From contig NZ_ADVG01000004.1 of the NCBI RefSeq assembly GCF_000178855.1, positions 186,001-250,000 of the forward strand: DNA of 64,000 nt, written 5' to 3'. The stretch's first letter is position 1, and every line of letters starts with the position of its first letter. The notes under the pieces are model-generated. The model searched no databases, was not told the DNA's origin, and saw only the letters and a program-made list of their open reading frames with translations. Source of the DNA: Ktedonobacter racemifer DSM 44963. Its GTDB lineage: Bacteria; Chloroflexota; Ktedonobacteria; Ktedonobacterales; Ktedonobacteraceae. Of this stretch, positions 36,248-45,340 are shown piece by piece. A program made the position numbers and the translations under genes.

Positions 36248-36823
36248 TCAAGGTGTGATGCGTTCCATATATTCTCCGTTTTCCGTGTTGACGCGGATGA
36301 GGTCACTTGGGGAGATGATGGGGGGGACCATTACGGCCAGGCCAGTTTCAAGTCTCGCGGGTCCCTCCATGATAGCGCGCCAGTAGCGCCCAACCATATC
36401 AACACTTTTTACGCGCATGATGACCGAGGGCGGTAATTCGACGCCAACCGGCTCACTGTTAAGCACAAGCATGTTGAGTTGCAGATCATCGACAATAAAT
36501 TTGCTCGCTTTACCTAGCATTTCTGGTGGGAGCTGAAATTCATCGGGATCATCGGGATTGTCGGAGCCGATATCTGCGAAGTGGTAGAATTCACCATCCC
36601 AGTGGGTAAAGACGACTGCAAGGCGCTCAATCAGAACGACTGTAAGTTCGGAATGTGCATCTAGGGTTCGTTCAATCAAGTCATGTGTGCGTATGTGACG
36701 CAACTTTACCTTTACGTCTGGATCGACTTGCGCCCTGGCGACTTTCTCCCAATCGACAACCATATAGGGTTCACCTTCGATCTCGATGGCGATTCCTTTG
36801 GTTATGCCACTTGCTGTAATCAT
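36248..36823 (-). CDS. Elongation factor P-like protein (191 aa)
   Basis: Three-domain EF-P architecture: KOW-like domain I (KGIAIEIEGEPYMVVDWEKV), OB domain II (RTLDAHSELTVVLIERLAVVF), and domain III (MVGRYWRAIMEGPARLETGL, VMVPPIISPSDLIRVNTENG). EF-P rescues ribosomes stalled at polyproline. However, the domain-I tip, usually KPGKG with a modified Lys or Arg, reads ARAQVDPDV, so classical modification by EpmA/EarP type enzymes is doubtful. VGVELPPSVIMRV matches the domain II/III linker (G.ELP..V...V). Probably a divergent paralogue, the true EF-P being elsewhere (inference). Confidence 0.82.
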   Translation of the reverse strand: MITASGITKGIAIEIEGEPYMVVDWEKVARAQVDPDVKVKLRHIRTHDLIERTLDAHSELTVVLIERLAVVFTHWDGEFYHFADIGSDNPDDPDEFQLPPEMLGKASKFIVDDLQLNMLVLNSEPVGVELPPSVIMRVKSVDMVGRYWRAIMEGPARLETGLAVMVPPIISPSDLIRVNTENGEYMERITP

Positions 36824-37321
36824 GAAGCACCCGCTTCTGCACTGTACAACCTCTCTACAAGATTTGTTGTGTAAGAGACATACCTCCTGCCATCAACACG
36901 TATGGCGATGGGGAAAGGTGTGACAGGCAACGGGTCAGAAATGTAATTCGTCGTGGATAGAAAAATTCGCGCATATGATGAGGTAAAAAAACAGCGAAAA
37001 GGATTCTCTACAAGCTTGAGCCAGAATGCCTTATAGACAGTATATTCTATTTATTCTTTATAGCATATCGTGTAGAGGAGGCATTCGCAAGCTGTAGCCT
37101 TTTCAGATAGATTATCCCTTATTTGCATTTTTTATATATTTGTGTTAGGGTTGATTTCTGACAGTGTTTCCTCAAGAGAATTCCCCTGGTATATCCTCGT
37201 AGGCTGTTCTATGGATGTGTGCGTGTTGGAAGGTATGGGTAAAGTGTGGAACAGAAGCAGCAGGTATCGTGGTTTGGGCGTATATGCCAGGCAGTGAGTG
37301 ACGGCGCTCGGGGTGCGCATA
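36824..37321. other. Gene-free stretch
   Basis: About 500 AT-rich bp. It holds the upstream region of the EF-P-like gene on the right-hand side and the lost downstream part of the transposase relic. No ORF supported. Confidence 0.35.
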
Positions 37322-37640
37322 TCAGTGAGCAAATGCATCCTGGTTTTTTCTCCTTGACGGCGGGATCAAGGCAATGATGTCCAGGCCAAATTCGCGATGG
37401 GGCAAGGCCCATCGCCCTTCTTCTTCGGGACACTGGCGTTGGTAGTAGTTGGGACAGGCCGGCTGGATGCATTGGCGGATCACGAGAGTTAATCTCCATT
37501 GACCAGACAAGGTGGCCACGCTGTGATGGTCGTGATTGGCCACCGACAGGGGCTAACCACACTGGTCACAGTGCTCTTTCAACGGAATGAGAATCTTCTT
37601 GTGCGTCGCTTACGGCGCGGAGTTCGTCGAGCCATGCTCT
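37322..37640 (-). pseudogene. Transposase N-terminal remnant
   Basis: On the minus strand, residues KKILIPLKEHCDQCG, a stop, then VANHDHHSVATLSGQWRLTL VIRQCIQPACPNYY and EEEGRWALPHREFGLDIIAL give the N-terminal zinc-binding region of an uncharacterised but widespread transposase type. The stop codon and a frame change mark decay, and the downstream catalytic part is gone. Confidence 0.6.
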
Positions 37641-37858
37641 TTCTCTTCTTGGGTTTGTTTGCCTGCTTCTCCTTCTAAGCTCCCCCTTCAACCCCAGTTT
37701 GCCATTCAGCAATAGAAAATTACGTGTCCTTTTACTAGCGACAAGGCATGCCTTGTATGTCCATGGTAAACAAAATCAATTCCTATATAAATATTGCTTC
37801 TATTTTTGTTAGGGTTAGATTGCTTCCAATCGAGTTCCTGTGGTGTGTATCCTAAATA

Positions 37859-38305
37859 AAGATGTATAACATTGTTGGTGGAGCAAACTCCGCCGGGCAG
37901 GCCGCCATCTATTTTGCGAGGTACACGCGCTATGTGACGATACTGGTACATACCGATTTACTCGCAAAAGATATGTTCTAATATCTCATCGGTACGCATG
38001 AGAAACAGACGATGCTTGCGACATCACTGTTCCTCTTTATTGGTGCGGAACCATGTACCACCTGGCTGAGGGATGTGGTAGATATCGATGAGAAGGGCTT
38101 CATCCTCACTGGCCCTGATCTGTTGTCCGACGGGCAGAGACCAAAGGGTTGGCCACTTAATCGTGATCCTTTCTATTTGGAAAAGAACGTTCCCGGAATC
38201 TTAGCTGCAGGGGATATGTGGCATGGCTCTATCAAACGTATTGCCTCTAGCGTCGGCGAAGGTGCAATCGCTGTTCTGTTTATCCATCGATACCTGAGCC
38301 AGTGA
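37859..38305 (+). pseudogene. Decayed copy of the receiver/flavin-reductase fusion (C-terminal part)
   Basis: From about DVYIVGGANSAGQAAIYFAR on, this matches residues 372-555 of the product at 670-2343. There is a frameshift at the very start (GATGTATAACATT), a TAA after LLAKDMF, and a deletion of roughly 45 codons before TSLFLFIGAEPCTTWLRD. The tail GFILTGPDLLSDGQRPKGWP and SIKRIASSVGEGAIAVLFIH ends normally at 38305. The receiver, glutaredoxin-like and FAD parts are missing. Confidence 0.9.
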
Positions 38306-38432
38306 GGGGAAATACTCTACAGCTTTGTTGCCAGCGAATAATAAGAATAGGCTCTGATCCATTATGGGTATTAATAGTATGGCATGGAGAATCATATCGA
38401 GTCGCTCGATGAACGACTGAAAGAGAGGTATC

Positions 38433-38585
38433 ATGGTTCATTCCGTAATCTATCCAGCCAATGTCCCTTCGCTATTTAAAGTTTGGGCGCTTCAAATAGG
38501 TGATACTCCGCTTTTGCCTCCACTTGTAACGGATGATATCCTGTATATTGCCACGCGGAACCATACTCTCTATGGTAGGTTCTGA
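38433..38585 (+). pseudogene. N-terminal stub of a PQQ-propeller paralogue
   Basis: 50 codons, MVHSVIYPANVPSLFKVWAL QIGDTPLLPPLVTDDILYIA and a stop after NHTLYGRF. Compare MERSIIYKDNVPYLRPIGTL QIGDTPLWPPLLNDDVLYIA at 597. The order reductase then propeller is the same as at 2343-1, so a two-gene block was duplicated and then decayed. Confidence 0.88.
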
Positions 38586-38713
38586 CGATAATTCAGTATA
38601 TGCCTTTTATCACACTCTTCTGCCAACCCATACCTTTTTGCCTGAGAAGACACTGAGGGCTGGAGAACAAAAAGACTGACAGACTGCTTCTGTACCCATA
38701 AAGGACGACTACG

Positions 38714-40582
38714 ATGAATGATCACTGGCAGGATGAGGTTTCAGGCGAGCAAGGACATGGCAAGGATCACCAGTATAACAACTTTATACCAAAGCAGAAA
38801 CGGCCCAGGATCCCCGCTCCCACAAGTTTACTCAAAGCTGCCGTTGCATCAATTACAGAGGGCATCATTGTCTGTGACCCCAATGAGATGATTTTGCTGA
38901 TCAATCCGGTAGCACTGGCAATGTTTGAGATCCCATCTGAAACATCCTATCTTGGAAGAGACTATAACCACTTTCTCTCTCACTATACTATCTATAATGA
39001 GGACCAGCATCCAATAGCACTGGCACAGAGATCCACCTCTGAGGATATGCAGCAGCACAACGTGACTATCAACCATCCTTCCGGGCGGAAGATATATGTA
39101 AATATTCGCTCCACGCCAATTATTGATCAAAAGAAGCAGTATAAAGGGATGATCCACGTCTTCCATGACATGACAGATCTTCGTCAAAAGGAGCTGCAGT
39201 ATCAACAGAGCAATCAATCCCTGCAATCGTTGTTTTCTTTGCTCACAGCTATCACCTATCTCCCTGCCATCGTTGATCTTCTACCTCGTGAAGGGAAAGG
39301 CGCGTTCCTATTACCGCCAGGCATGCATTATATTGGGCAGCAACTTACCAATCTGGTTCATCAGGTACTACGTTGCAGGTTGGTTATGCTTCTCTCTCTT
39401 GGAGCGCCAGAAAATCATCTCTATTATGTTGCAATGAGCGGACTTACACCGGAACAAGAACAGATTCGGCGCGAGAATAGCGGACGTTATACTCTTGCGG
39501 ACTTCTATGATGAGGCAAGCAGAGCGAAATTCTATTCACATGAGGTAGCCATCATACCATACACGCGTATCCATCTACCATTTCATGATCAATCCAATTG
39601 GAGTGCGTTGTTGACGTTGCATGCCCCAATATTTATTGGCAAGAATTTAGCGGGAATCTTGCTCATTGCCAGAAGCAACACCGGCAACATCTATACGCCT
39701 GAAGAGATTACGTTAGCAAAATCTGTTGCCACGCTCATAACACTCGTGATCGAGTGCGTCAATGTGTTGAATCAATGGAACGGAACGCATGGCAAAGCAC
39801 TCATGCGTCAGGAAGCAGATCAACTCATTAATGAATTTTTATATCTTGCTAGCCATGAGTTAAGGACGCCTCTTACCGCAATTATAGGTAATATCCAGTT
39901 AGCCCAGCATCGTTTAGATGTTTTACAATGCCAAGTAAAGGATCACCCAGAGATTCTAGTGAAAAGAATCGAACACATTCGCCAGCCTCTAGAGCAAGCT
40001 AATCAAAGTGCTCACCTGCAAAAGCAGATGATTCAAAATATGCTAGATGATGTTAGTATTCAGACACATACACTTACGTTACACATGAGGCGATGCGATC
40101 TGAGCCAGATTGTTCAGGAAACCGTGAAAGAGCAGCAGGAGCAAACACCAGATCACACAATTCTTCTGGAAATCATATCTTCCAACAAAGAAATCCCCAT
40201 TATTGCCGATGAGAATTGTATTCGGCGCGTTATTACCATTTTCCTGAAAAATGCCCTTACATATTCACCAAAAGACTGCCCTGTGCTTACTCAAGTATCG
40301 AGGGAGGACTCATTGGCACGTGTTGCGGTGCACAACGATGGTGCAGGAATTCCACTACAAGAGCAAGAGCACGTGTGGGAACGATTTTATCGTACCCAAG
40401 GGATTGCGGTGCAACATGAATTAGATCTAAGTTTAGGCTTAGAACTCTACATTTGTCAGGCTTTTATTGAATATCATCATGGTCGTGTTGGTATGCAAAG
40501 TGTCCCTGGTCATGGCACAACATTCTGGTTTACACTACCTGTCGTCGAGACTTCTAAAGATGAAGCTGACCAATCCTCATAG
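38714..40582 (+). CDS. PAS/GAF sensor histidine kinase (622 aa)
   Basis: Cytoplasmic sensor kinase. PAS domain at about residues 35-150 (ITEGIIVCDPNEMILLINPV, then GMIHVFHDMTDLR), a GAF-like domain at about 185-350 (GKNLAGILLIARSNTGNIYT), HisKA with phospho-acceptor H381 (LASHELRTPLTAIIGN), and HATPase with N box FLKNALTYSP, G1 VHNDGAGIP and G2 region LSLGLELYICQAFIEYHHGR. No TM segment. It lies just downstream of the decayed receiver/reductase and propeller copies, so it may be the kinase for the receiver of the fusion protein (inference). No response regulator gene adjoins. Confidence 0.92.
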   Translation: MNDHWQDEVSGEQGHGKDHQYNNFIPKQKRPRIPAPTSLLKAAVASITEGIIVCDPNEMILLINPVALAMFEIPSETSYLGRDYNHFLSHYTIYNEDQHPIALAQRSTSEDMQQHNVTINHPSGRKIYVNIRSTPIIDQKKQYKGMIHVFHDMTDLRQKELQYQQSNQSLQSLFSLLTAITYLPAIVDLLPREGKGAFLLPPGMHYIGQQLTNLVHQVLRCRLVMLLSLGAPENHLYYVAMSGLTPEQEQIRRENSGRYTLADFYDEASRAKFYSHEVAIIPYTRIHLPFHDQSNWSALLTLHAPIFIGKNLAGILLIARSNTGNIYTPEEITLAKSVATLITLVIECVNVLNQWNGTHGKALMRQEADQLINEFLYLASHELRTPLTAIIGNIQLAQHRLDVLQCQVKDHPEILVKRIEHIRQPLEQANQSAHLQKQMIQNMLDDVSIQTHTLTLHMRRCDLSQIVQETVKEQQEQTPDHTILLEIISSNKEIPIIADENCIRRVITIFLKNALTYSPKDCPVLTQVSREDSLARVAVHNDGAGIPLQEQEHVWERFYRTQGIAVQHELDLSLGLELYICQAFIEYHHGRVGMQSVPGHGTTFWFTLPVVETSKDEADQSS

Positions 40583-40703
40583 AAAAAAGCCCTCATAATC
40601 GAAGAGCCACACTATAAGTTTACTAATTCTTAAAGCCATGTCGCATTCTGGCTCGACATATCAAGCTGGATGCATTTATAAGTATCTATATATCACAATT
40701 ACA

Positions 40704-41680
40704 GGATGTGTCAGAACTGAGAATCAAGTAGACGATATGGCATGTTGAATCCATTCAACCGATGCTTTTAGGCTACCAGATCCATGGCTTTCAAGGCATC
40801 CAATCGTTGGCAGAAGAGACGACGCTGGTCAGCAAGAGCAACGTGTTGGTTCATGGTGGCACGATACCGGAAGAACTGACGTACCTCGTCAAACGCCCAG
40901 CAGAAGCGTGATGCCGACGCGAAGCTTCCAAAACCACGCATCGGGTAGTACCGCTGTTTGATACCACGGTGGTCTTGCTCCAATCGATTGTTGAGATACG
41001 GATTACAGCGGTGAATGACGCGCGTGCCAAGCGTTTCACGAATGGCACGCGGATAGGAATTATGGCCATCGGTTGTTACGCGTTGTGGAACGTCACCAAT
41101 GACCTCGACGGCTTGCTGGAAAAAGCGCTTAGCCGCCTCCATGTCTCGCTTCTCGCTCAGCATTGAGTCAACCAAGTTGCCATCCCGATCGATGGCGCGA
41201 TACAGATAACACCACGTCCCATGTACTTTGACATACGTTTCATCCACATACCAGGATCGTCCTGCTTGTCCGCGTCGTTTGGCTCGCAGTTGCTTTGCAA
41301 TCAGCGGAGCGAACCGCGCTTCCCAATCTCGAACGGCTTCATGGGTGAACACAAAACCTCGTTCAAGAAATATCTCAGCCAAATCCCGCAAGCTCAGCTT
41401 GTAGCGCAGCCGCCACAGCACAACGAGCAGGATAAGATCAGTGGGATATTCCAAAAAGTTGAAGGGGGTACCAGTACGCTCATTGAAGATACGATGGCAC
41501 CCTCGGCAACGGAACGTCCGATAGCCCAGCGTGGTTTTCTTGTTCTGTTCCTTGGTGGTCACTGACAAGCAGTACGGGCAATCCATGGGGCACGCCTCCT
41601 GAAACTCTGTGTGAGATGATCAGTCTATCACATCTTGGAGGAACGCTGCTTGGGGTCTTATTCTCAGTTCTGACACATCC
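40704..41680 (-). mobile_element. IS6-family insertion sequence, complete (977 bp), copy B
   Basis: Same length and same 21-bp terminal repeats as copy A (2473-3449), opposite orientation. Flanks caattaca / tctgtctg do not match. Inserted after nine codons of the gene downstream of kdpD. With copy A it forms an inverted pair 37 kb apart. Confidence 0.93.
40768..41586 (-). CDS. IS6-family transposase (272 aa)
   Basis: Full-length partner of the transposase at 2567, differing at one residue (ETLGTR instead of ETLGTS). Zinc ribbon CPYC/CRGC, and catalytic WYVDETYVKV, VTTDGHNSYP, NNRLEQDHRG are all intact. Near-identity of the two copies indicates a recent transposition or gene conversion. Confidence 0.95.
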   Translation of the reverse strand: MDCPYCLSVTTKEQNKKTTLGYRTFRCRGCHRIFNERTGTPFNFLEYPTDLILLVVLWRLRYKLSLRDLAEIFLERGFVFTHEAVRDWEARFAPLIAKQLRAKRRGQAGRSWYVDETYVKVHGTWCYLYRAIDRDGNLVDSMLSEKRDMEAAKRFFQQAVEVIGDVPQRVTTDGHNSYPRAIRETLGTRVIHRCNPYLNNRLEQDHRGIKQRYYPMRGFGSFASASRFCWAFDEVRQFFRYRATMNQHVALADQRRLFCQRLDALKAMDLVA

Positions 41681-41706
41681 TCTGTCTGTTCTGGAAGATC
41701 TGCCAT
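41681..41706 (-). pseudogene. Stub of the gene downstream of kdpD, cut by IS6 copy B
   Basis: After GGAGAGCGACCCG a start codon at 41706 opens MADLPEQT and then runs into the IS terminal repeat at 41680. In most kdp loci of this type the next gene is the separate kinase or the regulator kdpE. The stub is too short to decide. No continuation lies beyond the IS at 40583-40703. Confidence 0.5.
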
Positions 41707-41787
41707 CGGGTCGCTCTCCTTCAGAGCAAGTATAGCCAAAGGTCCCAAACACCATATCTCCGCTTGGGCCAACGTCACATGAGCTGC

Positions 41788-43107
41788 TCACGCTGGGAAC
41801 GCATCTTCTCTTCCTGGTGCTGCTCTCTCCCGATTCTGTAGCACGAGGTGGATATCCGTGCCGTCTGAAAGATGCAGCATCCGATTGACCACAGATCCCC
41901 AGAGGCGTTCTTCCCACGGACTTCGGGCTGGTTGCCCCAGGACCAGTTGGGTGACGTGTCGCTGTCGGGCCACCTCGATAAGTGCCCCGGCCAGGTCGTC
42001 ACTGCTGATCCGGATCACCTCTGCACCAAGGTCTTCTGCCAGCCGCGCATGCTCCTCCAGGCGCTTCTGCGCTTCGATGCGGTTTTTACCCGCGTTCGCG
42101 CCGTCTTTCAGAAATGTCATCACTGCGCGTTTCCAGGCAGCCGCGCCTTCTGGCTCAATGTGGATGGCCAGCAAATCCCCATCGAGCCCATGTGCCAGCC
42201 GCCAGGCGTGGCGAATCACCTGCCGGCTCTGGGGGTGATGGTCAAATCCCACCAGGACACGCTCGGTTGTTGCCCAGGTTTTGTGGATGGCATGATCGGT
42301 CATGTAGGCTTCAAGTTGTTCTTCTGTCTTCTGTGCCGTCTGGCGCAACGCCAATTCGCGCAAGGCCATGAGGTTGCCTTCGCGGAAGAAATGGGCCAGG
42401 GCGGTTTCGATGCGTTCTGCAGGGTAGATTTCGCCCTGCTGTATGCGCTGCTGGAGCGCGTGGGGCGCGATATCGATCAACTCGACTTCTTCCGCTTCAT
42501 CCAGGATGCGATCCGGCAGGGTCTCGCGAACTTCGATCCCTGTGATATTCGCCACCAGGTCATTCAGGCTCTCCAGATGCTGGACGTTGACCGTGGTCAC
42601 CACATCGATGCCTGCTCCAAGGAGATCCTGGACATCCTGATAGCGTTTGGGATGCCTGGAACCAGGAGCATTGGTATGGGCCAGTTCATCAACCAGCGCC
42701 ACCTGAGGATGACGAGCCAGGAGCGCTGGCGTATCCATCTCCTCCAACGCCAGGTTGCGATAGATGAAGCGTTTGCGCGGAATGACCTCCAGATCGCCGA
42801 TTTGCACCTGTGTCTGGGCACGTCCATGCGTTTCAACATATCCAACGATCACATCCGTGCCACGTGCCTTGCGACGACGCCCTTCATTGAGCATGGCATA
42901 GGTTTTGCCAACCCCCGCCGCGGCCCCGAGATAGATGCGCAGTCGCCCCTGCTGGTGCTCCTGGATCTGGGGCGTTTCCGTTCCAGCACCAGGAGAAACA
43001 CCCATCTCGCGATCATGCAGGTGATAACGATCCAGCACTTCTTCCGGGGCAAGACGTCCATCTCGCCGCGCTTTCTCTTGTTGTTCGTCAAGATCTCGCT
43101 GAGACAT
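41788..43107 (-). CDS. kdpD: KdpD N-terminal sensor protein without kinase domain (439 aa)
   Basis: Contains the KdpD domain with Walker-A-like GAAAGVGKTYAMLNEG and VALVDELAHTNAPGSRHPKR, then a universal-stress-protein domain (RVLVGFDHHPQSRQVIRHAW, QLVLGQPARSPWEERLWGS). It lacks the TM segments, GAF and histidine-kinase core of E. coli KdpD. Such stand-alone N-terminal KdpD proteins are known in cyanobacteria and Chloroflexota. It would sense K+ status or c-di-AMP (via the USP domain in other bacteria) and bind a partner. GAAAGGAAGTGT before ATG 43107 decides the start. It sits 90 nt behind kdpB where kdpC is normally found. Confidence 0.9.
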   Translation of the reverse strand: MSQRDLDEQQEKARRDGRLAPEEVLDRYHLHDREMGVSPGAGTETPQIQEHQQGRLRIYLGAAAGVGKTYAMLNEGRRRKARGTDVIVGYVETHGRAQTQVQIGDLEVIPRKRFIYRNLALEEMDTPALLARHPQVALVDELAHTNAPGSRHPKRYQDVQDLLGAGIDVVTTVNVQHLESLNDLVANITGIEVRETLPDRILDEAEEVELIDIAPHALQQRIQQGEIYPAERIETALAHFFREGNLMALRELALRQTAQKTEEQLEAYMTDHAIHKTWATTERVLVGFDHHPQSRQVIRHAWRLAHGLDGDLLAIHIEPEGAAAWKRAVMTFLKDGANAGKNRIEAQKRLEEHARLAEDLGAEVIRISSDDLAGALIEVARQRHVTQLVLGQPARSPWEERLWGSVVNRMLHLSDGTDIHLVLQNRERAAPGREDAFPA

Positions 43108-43197
43108 ACACTTCCTTTCACACTGCATCCAGCACCAGGTATCCTCTCACAAACATTCACCTGTATTCCCTGGTACGCGCTGATGGTTCCCGCTTCC

Positions 43198-45339
43198 TCA
43201 CAGGGTCAGGTGGAGCGCCATTAGCACCAGATCAATCAGCTTGATAAAGATGAAGGGGATGAGAATCCCGCCCAAACCATAGATCAGCAGATTCCGGCGT
43301 AGCAGCGGCCCGGCACCGATTGGACGATACCTCACACCGCGCAGGGCCAGGGGAACCAGTGCGATGATAATGAGCGCATTGAAAATGACTGCCGAGAGCA
43401 CGGCGCTATGCGGAGTCGCAAGCCGCATGAGATTCAGAGCATTGAGTTGGGGATAGGTCACAGCGAAAGCTGCCGGGATAATAGCGAAGTATTTGGCAAT
43501 ATCATTGGCAATGCTAAAGGTGGTCAGGGCACCGCGTGTGATCAGAAGCTGCTTCCCAACCTCGACGACCTCAATCAGCTTGGTCGGGTTAGAATCAAGA
43601 TCGACCATGTTCGCCGCTTCTTTGGCTGCCTGTGTGCCTGTATTCATGGCCACCCCGACGTCTGCCTGCGCGAGTGCAGGGGCATCGTTGGTCCCATCCC
43701 CCGTCATCGCGATCAGTCGTCCCCCCAGCTGTTGTTTTTTGATCAGTTGCATCTTCGTCTCAGGTGTGGCCTGGGCGAGAAAGTCATCGACCCCGGCTTC
43801 CCTGGCAATCTCGGCAGCGGTGAGTGGGTTATCACCAGTAATCATAATCGTGTGAATTCCCATGCGACGCAGGTGCTCAAAGCGCTCGCGCATTCCTCCC
43901 TTGACGATATCCTTGAGTTCAATGATGCCAAGAATCCGTCCGGCGTTGGCGCCATTGGCACTCGACGTGATCTCCGCGACAGCGAGCGGCGTGCTGCCCG
44001 CCCTGGCAATCGATTCGACAAGTGGTGTGAGGTCGGGACTGACCGAGACACCATGCTGGCTGACATAGGTAGCTATAGCGTCTGAGGCGCCCTTCCGAAT
44101 GGCGCGTCCTTTTGCATCACGTCCATTGAGATCGATACCGCTCATCCGCGTTTGTGCTGAGAAAGGAAGAAAGGTCGCCCCTGCGCTCTCTTCCTCATTG
44201 AACCCATAGCGGTCTCGCGCCAGTGCCACAATCGAACGCCCCTCCGGCGTTTCATCCGAGAGGCTAGAGAGCAGGGCCGCCAGGGCCAGTTCGCGCTCAT
44301 CGACCCCCTCTAGGGGGAAGAAACGACTTGCCATACGATTTCCCAGGGTAATGGTGCCGGTCTTATCCAGCAAGAGCACATCCACGTCGCCCGCGGCTTC
44401 AACGGCACGACCACTCATGGCCAGTACATTGCGTTGCACCATACGATCCATGCCGGCAATGCCGATGGCCGAGAGCAACCCTCCAATCGTCGTCGGAATA
44501 AGGCAGACGAGCAGTGCGATGAGCGTTGTTACTGAGACCGCATTTCCCGAATAGATAGCAAATGGCTCCAGTGAGACAACGACGAGCAGAAAGATAATCG
44601 TCAGGCTAGCAAGCAGAATGTTGAGCGCGATTTCGTTGGGAGTTTTCTGACGTTTGGCTCCCTCAACCAGGGCAATCATGCGATCCAGAAAGGTTTCACC
44701 CGGATTGGCGGTAATACGCACGATGATCTGGTCGGAGAGGACGTGTGTCCCACCAGTCACGGCGCTGCGGTCCCCGCCGCTTTCCCTGATGACAGGAGAA
44801 GACTCACCGGTGATGGCTGATTCGTCGATCGAGGCCACACCCTCGATTACATCGCCATCGCCAGGAACGATATCGCCAGCTTCCACCAGCACCAGATCGC
44901 CTTTGCGCAACTCCGGTGCCGCCACGGTCTCGATCCTATCACGCCGTTCGAGACTGGGAAGTCGCTTCGCCATCATTGTCTTGCGTGTACGGCGAAGGAC
45001 ATCGGCCTGTGCCTTGCCACGCCCCTCCGCAATGGCCTCAGCGAAGTTCGCGAAGAGAACCGTAAACCAGAGCCAGACTGAGACCGTGAGCACAAAGGCG
45101 GCCTCACGCAGATCGGCTTTCGCCACAGGCTGTATGAAGAGGATGCGTAGGAACTCAATCGTCGTAATGACACTTCCCACCTCGACCACAAACATGACGG
45201 GATTCTTGACCTGCCAGCGTGGGTCGAGTTTCTTGCACGAATCGAGCAGCGCACGTCGCAGAATGGGTCCGTGAAAAAGGGGATGACCCGCCTTCGTGCG
45301 CGTCTTCCATTGCCGTGTTTCTATCGTCGTGCGGCTCAT
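43198..45339 (-). CDS. kdpB: K+-transporting ATPase subunit B (713 aa)
   Basis: P-type ATPase subunit of the Kdp high-affinity K+ pump. Phosphorylation site in LLLDKTGTITLGNR, actuator motif SAITGESSPV, nucleotide-binding KGASDAI (KGA), MITGDNPLTAAEIAREAGVD and MTGDGTNDAPALAQADVGVA. N-terminal 40 residues are longer than in E. coli but the start MSRTTIETRQ abuts kdpA with a 1-nt gap, so the two are coupled. TM helices flank as usual (FVVEVGSVITTIEFLRILF). It normally needs KdpA, KdpC and KdpF. KdpC is absent here. Confidence 0.97.
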   Translation of the reverse strand: MSRTTIETRQWKTRTKAGHPLFHGPILRRALLDSCKKLDPRWQVKNPVMFVVEVGSVITTIEFLRILFIQPVAKADLREAAFVLTVSVWLWFTVLFANFAEAIAEGRGKAQADVLRRTRKTMMAKRLPSLERRDRIETVAAPELRKGDLVLVEAGDIVPGDGDVIEGVASIDESAITGESSPVIRESGGDRSAVTGGTHVLSDQIIVRITANPGETFLDRMIALVEGAKRQKTPNEIALNILLASLTIIFLLVVVSLEPFAIYSGNAVSVTTLIALLVCLIPTTIGGLLSAIGIAGMDRMVQRNVLAMSGRAVEAAGDVDVLLLDKTGTITLGNRMASRFFPLEGVDERELALAALLSSLSDETPEGRSIVALARDRYGFNEEESAGATFLPFSAQTRMSGIDLNGRDAKGRAIRKGASDAIATYVSQHGVSVSPDLTPLVESIARAGSTPLAVAEITSSANGANAGRILGIIELKDIVKGGMRERFEHLRRMGIHTIMITGDNPLTAAEIAREAGVDDFLAQATPETKMQLIKKQQLGGRLIAMTGDGTNDAPALAQADVGVAMNTGTQAAKEAANMVDLDSNPTKLIEVVEVGKQLLITRGALTTFSIANDIAKYFAIIPAAFAVTYPQLNALNLMRLATPHSAVLSAVIFNALIIIALVPLALRGVRYRPIGAGPLLRRNLLIYGLGGILIPFIFIKLIDLVLMALHLTL

Positions 45340-45340
45340 T

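Noticed and set aside
41872..43224. 450-codon plus-strand frame opposite kdpD
   Set aside because: Antisense shadow of kdpD, which has recognisable Walker and USP motifs and a ribosome site.
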